Assembly: GCA_018697195.1 (NCBI GenBank)
Contig: CM031864.1
Span: 22,697,257-22,761,256, forward strand
Origin: Certhia americana
Lineage: Eukaryota > Chordata > Aves > Passeriformes > Certhiidae
Direction: 5' to 3'
Length of the DNA: 64,000 nt
The translations under genes and the position numbers were made by a program. Positions within the stretch are counted from its first letter, which is position 1. Each line of letters starts with the position of its first letter. Below are positions 10,622-21,199 of this stretch, in pieces. The notes beneath the pieces were generated by a model, which did not search any database, had not been told where the DNA came from, and saw only the letters and a list, made by a program, of their open reading frames with translations.

Positions 10622-12540
10622 TATACTAAATTTAATTGCAGGGAAAGGTAAATAACATGAAATTTTACTAGTATTTAGAAGGGATTTTACTTTACTTTAA
10701 CTTAAAATCTGTTCTTCCAAGATCACATTGTCACACTTAGTCGAGAATCTGTTTTCTTCCTGCTATGCAAGAATAATTTTCTGTCTCATGGAAGGCACTA
10801 CTTCTGCCACAGGAGCCTGCCCAAATCCCATCCTACATGTAAAGCCATCTGGCAGCATCAAGAGTTCTAAGTCACCTCTGCATTGCAAACCAGAGATATG
10901 ACTTCCCCTTAAAGTACACAAGGGTGGAACTATATAGCAAAGTGTGCAATATATGTGCTAGACTACTTCTGGTGTACAGCCAAGCCTGAAAATCCATCTC
11001 TTAAATTACTTTATGATTGTTACTTAAACAAGTGGAGCCAAAAGAACACATTTAATGTCTTCAAACCCTTGAATATAAAAGACAAAATGGTTTATGCACA
11101 TAAAATCAGACATGATTTAGGTGAAAAATACTGACACTTGATTACCCTTATGTTGACATATCAAACAATGAAATAAAGATTCTAAGAGCTTACATCCAAA
11201 AAAAAGAAAAGGGTTGTTACTTTTCTCTGAATTTATTTGATATAAGCTTGATAGACTTAGTGCTACACATAAGGAAAAAGATGAGATGCTGTAGTGTGTC
11301 ACTCACTCACTCCTTGGGATACTCAGTGCAGAGAGCACTAGAGCTGCACACAGAAAACTTAAAGAGAAATCTCTCCCCAGTAATGGTTCAAACCAGATTA
11401 TTCTTGCTCCTAGTCATACCTCATATTTTAATCTCTTTGTATTGTCTTATCTATTTGTATTTGGATTTTCATTGCTCAAAATAATTTCCTCCCAGCTAAC
11501 AGGTACTCAGACTCCAAGCCCCCGATTTTCACTGATTTTTTTTCTGTTTGAAAACCTCAGCTTTCTTGTTTGGCATGAAATCCCTTGTTTTTGTCAGGCT
11601 TTTGTTAGTTTATAAGGCCTCTGCAAAACACATCTACCTGGGCATGAGGTGGGGAGGCACTTTAGGAAGGAGGCCGCACAGCTTTCAGTTCACCTTGCTA
11701 ATGCAGAATGGAGGCTCGTACCCTCATTCTTCCTGCTGGAAAAAACTGCAGGAAGGGTAAGAGAAAGGCAATAGGCTGATGGGTCTGAAGGTGGTTTTGT
11801 TTTGATCTAGTGCAAAGCAGGATGGTTTTGCTGAACCATGAGCATGCTTAAAGGTCAGCCTAATTTTTAAAATTTACTTTTAGGAGAGATCTTTGCCAAG
11901 ATCTACAGTGCGATTCTAAAGTATTTTTTAAATTTAATTGAGCCAGTCTGAAATTCCCATGCAGTATATGCAGGAAGTAGATTAGAGAAGGTCTCACTTT
12001 GAAGAAGAAATAATACCATGGCCTTCCCTCTGTACTTGTATGGAAATGGATGACATGCAAAGCAGTGGCTGTCTGACTGCTATGGAATAGCTGAGAGCTA
12101 AAAGGCTGTGCCTTTTGGGTTAGTGTACAGAGTGTTCACTGCTGAAGTCCTGATCACACCATCCATAAATGAGAAAGGCTCCATTATCTAGCTCACAGGG
12201 ATGCTGGGAGATTACGTAATGTTTGCACAGCTATTTTAAAATATGAAGTACTGTGAATTATGCAGTATAATTGCTGAGAGCAAAGATTTATCCTCTCTAA
12301 AGAAAATGAGAATGACAAATTCTAAAGAAAATTATTTTGGAGAGTGTCTTTAACTACATTAATCTACACTATTTATCTATTTGCTAATTAAAATTATTTT
12401 AGTCTGTTAGAACAGATCGGAACCATTTACATGAAAAAAGACACCTGACTGTAGTTGTCACTGAAGTGTACTCAATCCGTTGAGAAAATCATTAAAAAGT
12501 TAGCACTGTACTTTCAAAAGTTCCCCCTTATTCCACGCTA
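10622..12540. other. Unique DNA, nothing recognised
   Basis: AT-rich sequence with scattered short open frames (for example 11248-11484 plus and 11548-11760 plus) that have no supporting splice sites or recognisable protein character. Confidence 0.55.
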
Positions 12541-12564
12541 CATCTTCATAAGCTACTTAATAAT

Positions 12565-12837
12565 TTAATTCTTTCTGTGTCTGTGTTTCAAGTTGGTTAA
12601 ATCTGGGCGGCTAAGTGGTGCTTTCCTTTCAAGGGATTCATTTACTGAGGAATCCTCCTCACTCTGATTTAGTCTTTCATCTTGCATGGATGCTGCTTTA
12701 CTCATCACTAATTCACACCACACATCACAGACTACATCAACATCTGCATCTTCTGGATGGAAAGTTTTCATTTCTTCCCCTTTAAGAATATCTGTCATTC
12801 TGCAGTCCCAGTCATCAGCTCCTAACAACCTTCCCAG
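12565..12837 (-). CDS. Putative terminal coding exon of an unidentified gene
   Basis: I do not recognise the protein. On the minus strand a T-rich acceptor-like site, GCATTTTTGTACAG, ends at 12838. The frame after it stays open for 90 codons to a TAA stop at 12565-12567, starting in phase 0 at LGRLLGADDWDCRMTDILKG. The translation is hydrophilic and acidic. It has a WDCRMTDIL segment near residues 10-18, an HPEDADVDVVCDVWCEL stretch in the middle, a Glu/Ser-rich part (NQSEEDSSVNESLERK) and a basic end, KHRHRKN. Such a mix of charged, low-hydrophobic residues is unusual for AT-rich chance frames. It suggests the C-terminus of a real protein, or a relic of one. No AATAAA signal lies close downstream; an ATTAAA overlaps the stop codon. 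Frames of this length do arise by chance, so this rests on composition and one splice site. Confidence 0.35.
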   Translation of the reverse strand: MGRLLGADDWDCRMTDILKGEEMKTFHPEDADVDVVCDVWCELVMSKAASMQDERLNQSEEDSSVNESLERKAPLSRPDLTNLKHRHRKN

Positions 12838-13353
12838 CTGTACAAAAATGCATTCTGAATAAACATTGGAAGGAAGGAAGCATAAATATTTGACAGCATT
12901 CACAGTCGAGGCAGGTTATTAAGGACTCTGTGTTTCAGAAGAATACTCAAGACTGTCTTCCAATGAAGCATACAAGGGATACTTCAAGTATCCTTGGAGT
13001 AGATTGTGGGCACACAGAGCATTTTACAATTTCATTTTCATTTTGTCTGGTTTTGTGATTATCATATTCTGCATATCTGGATCTTTGTTACTTGGAATTT
13101 TGAGCATGCCCAGAACAGACATGGTAACAGAAGTTAAAATCAGGAATGAATGACTTCCTCCCTGTGGAGTTAGTTAATGCTTATCCCATAGGCCAAACTT
13201 TAAGTGATTTGGTCATCTGAAAGACAGCTTGGTTCTCTCATTCTCCATCTGGGAGGTGTTTAATGCTATATAAAAGCTACAGAGGAAAGCATTAAGAGGG
13301 AGAGTGAGTTGCTTTTATTCTCTCCCAACACCTTCACTAGAACTCTGACAATT
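12838..13353. other. Unique DNA upstream of the exon-like segment
   Basis: If the exon call is right, this would be intron. It contains a 17-base palindrome, GGATACTTCAAGTATCC at 12977-12993 (8-bp arms around one base), and nothing else I recognise. Confidence 0.45.
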
Positions 13354-13434
13354 TTCCCAATAATGTCTGTGTGACTGCCCATTAGAGTATCAATGAGGAA
13401 GAACTGAAGCCTAATATGAACACATTATTGGGAA
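13354..13434. repeat. Inverted repeat with 13-bp perfect arms
   Basis: TTCCCAATAATGT at 13354-13366 is repeated as its exact reverse complement at 13422-13434, 55 bases further on. Inside the loop a weaker pairing (CATTAG near 13380-13385 with CTAATA near 13411-13416) could continue the stem, giving an 81-base fold-back. Confidence 0.7.
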
Positions 13435-16400
13435 GCCAGTCTGAGGTGGGTTTTTTTTTCCAAAATATTACTTTTAGCTATGAGACACAACAGCCTCTTG
13501 GCAGAATTAATAGTTTATTTCAATCTGAATTCTAATGTTTCTAGTTTTTCTTAGCAGGCTGGCTTCAGAATAACTTCAATATAAATTAGGTCCAAGCACA
13601 TTCTTTTATTAAAGGATTAGTACAAATACATGCAATTATTCCTATACTTATGTCAACACCATTTATCTGTTACAAACTTCCTTGTCTGCACTTATATCAT
13701 AAAGTAATCATGCAATCACTGTTCTAATCTGTTCTCCTAATCTGGGTCCTACTTAATTTCTGGAAATTTTATGGCCTGGGCTGCCAGAAGCCAGGAAATC
13801 CTTGCTCCAGCCCCCTTACACCTGTGCAGAGCTCTACTGCATCTGCACAATTAGTCCAGCTGGGGCTTCTGGCACAAGTGGCTGCACTGGCAGAGCGACT
13901 TCTTCAGATTATAAAACATGTAGATTAGCAAGATTTTTCCAGTGATGTCAGTAAAACACTTTTGGTGTTGAAGCTTGGCTGGATAACATTCCACATTAAA
14001 ACATGGACTTTTGACTAGACATTGGCCTAAATTTAATCTTTTTTCCAAACAGTCCCAAACACTGCAAAATACTGAAAAAAAGTTACTTACATACTAGATT
14101 TTTTTTACAGTGATCAAACATGACCAAATACATTTTCCCATCTGAATTCCTACTGCATGCTTCCTTTCTTTTTTAGCTTAATGTGAGATTTGCCATAGAG
14201 TAGGGGACACAACTCCATCAAATGCAGAAACTTCAGATGACATCTACAGAGCATGTCCTACAGAGGAAATTTTCCATTTACAGGAAAATACTGGATACGT
14301 AACCAGCAAATCCATCCTGCACCCTTTTTTTCCAAATGAGGCTTCCTCTTAGCATATCCTTTTGAATATGTGTGAAGCGCACAAACCTGAAGTACATATT
14401 GATACTACATTGACAGTAAAATACAGCATGAGATAGTACAGCCAACCTGACTGCACAATTATGAACCTTCAGAGTAAGACTTATCTTGCGCATGCAAAAT
14501 TGTCACGTGCTAGCCAAAAAGCAGACACATTCAGCACTGAGCACTCAGTATTTAAGTACTTAATTCCTGTCATGAATAGAGCAGCTCTAACTACGGGGCA
14601 CTGCAAGAGCAGACAGCAGAATAACCAAGCATGTCAGCTCAGACAAGAACAATGATAAGATCCTGACAGAAAAGGACAAAATTCATATATTTCTGAATTT
14701 CCTTGAGGAATAACAACGATTCAGGCTGCAATGCAAAATATATAGTAAAGTTCCAGCTTTAAGGTGTTTTTTGTTATAATGGAAATCCATATCATATCTT
14801 AAACTCGATTATTAGTGAGAGCAGTTTAGAGTACACAACGTCTTTGGGCATTAGCATTTATGTGCAAATGCTTGAGGTTATTTTACACATCACACTGTAA
14901 TACATAACTGACCTCTGAGGAGACAAAAACCAGCAGGAAAAATTATACTCGCTGCCTTTAAGAAAAACACTTAGAACAACATCAGCACAAGTCATAAATG
15001 ACTTGTAGTACATCAGTATTAAACTGATGAACCTGGCTTATAGCAAGCCAAATTTGGACTGCACAATCCTACAAAATCCTGCAGCCTGTAATAGCTTTAT
15101 GAGCAGTACTAGACAGCACAAAATTTGCCCAGGAACATAAATACTAAAAAGAATATAGTCAAATATGGAAGTTGTTTCAAACTTTATAGAAAAAAATTAA
15201 TGGTGGATGAAATGTAGTTAGATAAATGGGGTTTATTTTTTAGCTAGACTCATATGCCCTGAATGTACATACATTTGAAAATCTTGTTTAACCTGATTTT
15301 TTTAAGCATCTTGTTCCATTTCAACATAATCTTTTAAATGTGTTACAGCAACAAGAACTCATATGTCACATTTATTCAGCATCTTCAATTTGATAAGCTA
15401 ACTAGTGCAGGGGCATAAATTGCATTTCTCTGCTTTGAGACTAAGTACATTATTTTTGTCTAATCCTCTATTTTACACCAAATCCTTCTTGAGGAGTTTT
15501 AAAAATTCAGAGCAAAGAACAACACAATTTTACAGCTTCAAACAGGGACGTGTAAGTGGGCTACACCATTACCTGTAACTACCTGAGAAAGGCACACAAG
15601 ACTGCAGACGTACCTAGAGTGGATAATTAGACAGCCTTGATGTGGCATTTGTTACAGGTCAGACAAAATGGCTAATAAGTACTTACACATCTTACATCCA
15701 AAAAATTAAAAGCACGCAAGAGATGGAACCCTGATCCAGTCAAATGCAAGGGACATTTTCTGGCTGACTTCAGTAGGTTAAGCCTGCATGTATCCTGCAG
15801 TGTTAGGACAAACTGGAAGGCAATGCCTTTCTTACTGTGCCCTCAGAAGCACATGGCTGGCAGCTACAGAAATGTAGCACAAGCTGTACTGCAGCCTCAG
15901 TGATGCTCTCAGAGCTGCACACAGAGTCTAGCACCATAACCCCGAGTGTTACTGCAAGATCCAGACTTCATCCACACAGGTTCCACTTCCAGTGTGTCAG
16001 AAATGAGGCAGTTGGAGCTTCAGTATAAGCTGTGTTTACCTATTCTGGTTGCTAAGCAAGAGACACCAAGCTCCAGTCACTAATTTCATATTTGTTCCTC
16101 CAGAGGCAAAAATAGAGCTTACTCTAGGCTGAAAAAACCTCTTGCACCAAAGCACAGCTCTTAAGCTGAGCTACAGAGTGAGGCCAGGAAAACCTGAACT
16201 GGAACATTTAGGTGGCCTCTAGACATTGGTTTCATTGGCAATTGTTCCACAGAGAATCTGTGGTGCTCAGAAACATTACTGCGAATGCAGAAATTTGTTA
16301 CAAGTGCATTTTATATAAGACATGTCAAAATGCTATCATTATGCATGGATGGACAGAAAGTATAAATTAAATATTTCAAAAAAGGATCAGAGAGTTCAGA

Positions 16401-17849
16401 AAATGAAGTCAGCTGGAAAATGAGTCCTGCTGTCCTTGGAATTTCTAAACTATTAGGTGAGACAAGCATTTTGAGGCAAATAGATGTTAAGAAAGCAGCA
16501 TGTTTATATTTGAAAAACTCCATGAGATAAAAATTATGTCAGTCATCTAGAAGAGAGTCATGGTTCTTTCTCCAAATGAAAGCCAATGCCTCAAGAGTGG
16601 TTTGGTTGTGTTGTGCTCCTCAAATAAAAAGAGGAAAACTTACTTCAGTCAAAATGCATTTTTTTAAGATTTAGGACGACAATGTCCTTGTGCAACAAGA
16701 CATAATGTGTCTTTCATTGTACATTTTTCCATCTTGAATTAATTTCTACACTTTCCATAGCCAATAAACAAACTCCTAACAAAAACTGCAGTATATGAAG
16801 CATAGAAGTATACTATTGTATCTATGTTTTCACAACTAAGGAAACTGTAACAATACTGTAAACTAAACCCAATCTAAAATAGCATATCCCAGATGGAACA
16901 GAAGGGACAAAAATATCTGTGAAGCTTTCCAAGGCTTACTATGCATGAAACCATTTTAATGTGGTGTTTTTTATAGAATAGTGTATTCAAGTTCAAATTT
17001 TCTCTCAAAGAGCTTTTAGATGTCATAGCTAATACAGAAAGCTGTTACAGAATAAGTCGTCTTTGAAATTGCACTCCATCATTTAGGGGCAAGAAGGCAA
17101 GAAAGTAGCTCAACTCATACTTACATAATTTTATCTCTATGATCTAAACACTTTGTGAAGTGTTTCAGCCTTTTATAAAACAGTCCAGTCCAGGAAAATG
17201 TAAGAAGTACCCTCCACAGGGTGCATGATCATCTTTACCATGCTTGCCATGGAAAGTCAGGGTTTTATTTGTTTTGTACAAAATCTCTCTTAGAAATTAT
17301 CCAGTTTAAGTAGGATTCAGTAGCTGTTTGCCTTGATTACTGAAATGAAAAATCAGGTATCAGCTCCTGGCCAGAATAATCATATTTTCCCTTTTTTAAA
17401 AAATACTGCAACAGAGCATAAAAAGTTGTTCTAAGGACTGCCAAGTAAAAGTGCAGTAATTGCCTGATGGTGGTGATATTTGCAAGACCTTTACAGAGCT
17501 GAGAATTAGCTTTTTTACAGGTGAAGGCTGTGAGAGGTAAGAAGGATGACTGAGGAAGTACTGGCCAGTTGGTGGGTGTACTAGCACCGCTTGATGTGCT
17601 TTGAAAAATCCTCTAAATGCTCATGGAAGCCTCTCTCCAGAAGGCACATAACGAGACTCATCATCGATGAGAATCCTAATTAATTTCCATCTGATGCTGA
17701 ATACCTTGTCCTTTTGAACCTCTCAAATTTAGCAACATCCTAATTTTCTTTTGGATTCAGAATGTATTGCTGTATTTTTAACCATGATACCTCACATGGA
17801 TTTGGATGAAATAGGAGGTGGGACTCTGAAGTTCAGATGTTCAGGGGCT
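13435..17849. other. Unique AT-rich DNA
   Basis: No exon, RNA gene or recognisable repeat family is seen across these 4.4 kb. There is a small hairpin, CCACAGA/TCTGTGG, at 16247-16263. Open frames are short and scattered over both strands. Confidence 0.55.
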
Positions 17850-19190
17850 CATGCTGGAGAAAAACATTGTGACAAGCCCCTGGTTAGACTTCTGTTTTGT
17901 CACTTAAGTTTAAACTCATTCAATATATGCCATGGCAACTTGATTTCTCAGACTTTTGCACCATTCTAAGTTGAAAGCTTTATAAAGCACTATTAGCACT
18001 ATTTTTAATATAGTCTTGCAAATAAACTGATCTGACAAAAACTTATCTCTCATCCTCAGTTGAGCAATATTATTTACAGTACCATTGCTTCAATCTGTCT
18101 TAGAATTTTAAAGGCCATTCCATCATTTTTCCCATGCCTGAATTCAGGTGAACAACATTTATAATTCCTTGACTTATCCCATTTAACATTTTAAACAATG
18201 GGATTGAGATATTTTTACCTGAGGCTTCTGAAATTTTCTCAGTTTTCCTTTTCCAAGATTTGTTGAAAATAAATAACTAGGAGTCAAAAATATTCTATGA
18301 GACACATCTCCTAAAATACTTGGGGGGAAATTTCTGTTGACTGTTGACCCAAATTATGTTTAAAAGTTCTCTTGAATAGCTTAAAAATGGAAAATATTTC
18401 ATCAATTTATCCCATTAATATATTATCTACTGATTTCCTAGCTATAGAATTGAAATATTTTCTTGAAAACACCTACTCCTCCTATTACCTGTTCATTAGT
18501 AATTGTATATAATTTATTTGTTCCTTTAATTTTAATATATTACCATTCTCTAATATAGACTTTTTCTAGGTTTTTTCCTCCCTTATAAACTTTCTATTAG
18601 TCCAATTTTTTTTCAGTTTCATTTGTTGAACTATCCTTTTGGATTTAAATACTTCCCTCCTATCCCATATGCTCCTTTTTAAATCAGTATAAGGTTTTCT
18701 TGCCTAGATTTGAGGTTTTGGGTTTAGGGATAGAAAAGTAAAATCTTGCCAACTACTACCCAAGTATAATCAATATTTATATTTTTCCTTTATGACTGAA
18801 CTCATAATCAATTACAGATTTATGAGTATTAGGTGGGATTTTATTATACTCATATATATCTCAACTAATCATCTCATAATCGGGACAACCACCAAGATTT
18901 AGTTCCAAGATCAGTTCCTACATGAGCATTAAGATGAGGATTACTATGGATTTCCCCATGGAAGATGTAATGCTTATCAAGTCAGGAAATTGGTATTTAT
19001 AATTTACAAGTTTTGAAAGAAATTCCAACATTTTCTGGCACAGAGATTTGAGTGTCTGAAGGTCCATGATCATCCAAACATTTGACACTATGCTTACAGG
19101 CAGGTTTTTCTAGGCATGCTCTTTGTTTATGTTGGTGTTTGCCACAGGTCCCCAAACCTCCTGCATGCTGCCAGCAAGAGCACTTGGACA
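17850..19190 (-). mobile_element. Long, highly decayed CR1-type LINE body
   Basis: Read on the minus strand, the sequence runs from the end of the endonuclease/linker part of CR1 open reading frame 2 (around 18880-19190) through the linker (18300-18850) into the start of the reverse transcriptase (17900-18280). I recognise collinear matches in order to the ancestral turtle/crocodile-type CR1. The plus-strand stretch around 18890-18920 reads like the reversed GATCACxGAACTxAA region. The stretch around 18250-18340 matches the CAAGATTTGTTGAAAAT-type segment before the reverse transcriptase. The stretch around 18100-18200 matches the first reverse-transcriptase motif region. Stops and indels are everywhere, so no frame survives. 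The boundaries are approximate; the 3' side may extend somewhat below 17850. Its age resembles that of the fragment at 5665-6150. Confidence 0.6.
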
Positions 19191-21040
19191 ACTAATCTAT
19201 GCTCAAGAATGTATTTTCCAGCTAGGGAGGAATTTGGACCCCTCTGCCAAGTAGCAAGTTCTGATCATACAGATTTAAGTACCAGCAAACAAAGCTGAAC
19301 ATATGCTCACAAACGACAGATGCCAAATTGTGTTATTACCCAAACCCATAACCAGGAATCACTTTTCACATCATGATGCCTTAAACAGTTTTGCTCCCAA
19401 TATTTTGAACAAAATAAAATAAAATAAAACAAAATAAAACCTCTCACACCTCCTAGGCAGACTCCCTCCAAAAAGTCTTCTGTCGTATGTAGCTGACCTC
19501 TTTTTCTCAATCCCACAGAACAGGTAAATTACTGAAAATGGGTAGGAAAACTATTAGAATAAGAATTAAAATTATTTAACCAGCAGTTACAGCTGCCCAA
19601 AACATAGAAAAATTTGGTAATTATCTTTGGGTTTTGGCTAACCCATCCATGTAAGAACCTTTTTCTGTCTTTGTAAAATTTGTTATTTTTTGTGAATCCA
19701 AAGTGATGGAAAAGCACAAGCGATCATTAGAGTAGTTTTCTGTTCAATTTTGTTGCAGACTTCAGATTAAGTGGATCATTCTTTTCCATCCAGACCAGAA
19801 TATTTTTTTTAAAAATAATTGCTGCTGGTTTTAGAAAAAAGGAAATTTTTATAAGGGCTCTCCTTTACATAGGCTTGTCCAAATTAAAGATCTCAACATT
19901 TTGAACGTTTCTCATCTGTAACTAAAACCTGAATAAAGGGGGATGATTTCTAATGACAGTCTGTGTTGTATTACTCTTGCTGCTGAATTATATTCTTTTT
20001 ATTGCTATAATCTGTGTACTTTCCAGTCACCCATATGACATCTAGGTCTGCTGCAAGACATACAGGAATTCCAGATCTTACCAAATACGTAAATCTTCAT
20101 TTTAACTTTGGAAACTGAGGCTTCCATTTGAATGTTTCACAGAAAGATGCACTTTCAACCATGGCTGCAGGCTAGTGTTCCCTTGTGTAAGTCATCCATT
20201 TTTAGAACTAACTGTACAATTAGGCAGTTCAAGTCATGCAGAAGATCCATGGAATTTGTGCATATTGCTCATATGAGGGGTTTTTGTGTTTTTTTGTTGG
20301 TGTTATTTATTTGTTCATAAATAGATCTGAAATACAGATAAATAGCCGTGTTGAAATGATCAAGGATTGCAAGGGAGACCACGTCAAAGGACATTTTCCT
20401 CGGGTGACCGAAAGTCAGCATGGTACATAAAGCTAAATTACAGAAGGCTTTTATTAATCAGTAAATTGCAATATTTCTTTTGTTGCCACAGCATTTGGCA
20501 AACATTTCTCACATTAGGCTATTAAAAAGGCAATAGCACTGTTGTCCAGAAACTTTGGAGGCACTTAAGTTCAAAATTATGAATTAAAACAAAGCCTAGA
20601 AATAAAATAATTATCTTTTGTTGCTTTTGACTTCTGGTCTCACAATCAGAAATCAGGGATGCAGCGCATCAAGGCTGCCTGGGGGTCAGTAAACAAAGTG
20701 ATTTCAATTAACAGTTGCACACAAGCAGCTTCTATACTCAAACAAAAAAGGATGCCAGAGCATTTGTTTATGAAATCTGAGGATTTCAACTGTTTAATAA
20801 ATATTACAGTCTCAACAAGTCCTCTTTAATGATATTCGAAGGAACAAAGCTGTGCTGTATCCCTGTGTAGAACCCTGACAATATTCAAACCAAATCAAAT
20901 TTCAAATGCAAGTTGGACTGTTCTAAATATCAGTAAGAGGAGTAATCCTGCGTTAACCTTTGTTAATTATTGATGCCAAGTATATTCTAAATATAAGAGA
21001 AATGAGTGCAGGAAAATAACTTTTTTATACAGGTTCTAAC
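19191..21040. other. Unique AT-rich DNA with one microsatellite
   Basis: Apart from the AAAAT repeat at 19411-19440, I see nothing recognisable. Short open frames such as 19307-19516 (minus) run through the microsatellite and are spurious. Confidence 0.5.
19411..19440. repeat. (AAAAT)n / (AAAAC) microsatellite
   Basis: Thirty bases of AAAAT units, the later ones with C in place of T. Confidence 0.9.
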
Positions 21041-21195
21041 CTGAGCAGCTTTTGAAGTTCTGGCATGTCCTGCTTCCCTAAAAAGACCTTTGAAAGTCCT
21101 TGGCTTTGACAATTTTGTTTACAGAGCCCCTCATCCAGTAAGAGATTAATTCCATTTGGATGATACCTGAGAGTTTCTGAAACGTGTTTGAATTC
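21041..21195 (-). CDS. Putative internal coding exon of an unidentified gene
   Basis: I do not recognise the protein. On the minus strand an acceptor-like AATTTACAG ends at 21196. The next 155 bases are open and end at a good donor, CTCAG|GTTAGA (donor GT at 21039-21040). In the open frame it starts in phase 0 at EFKHVSETLRYHPNGI, passes through LLLDEGLCKQ and GLSKVFLGKQDMPELQKLL, and ends two bases into a codon. The amphipathic, leucine-rich, charged character is protein-like. The frame stays open to a TAA at 21025-21027, just past the donor. The phase does not fit directly onto the segment at 12565-12837, so if both belong to one gene at least one more exon lies between them. Chance is still possible. 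Confidence 0.28.
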
Positions 21196-21199
21196 CTGT

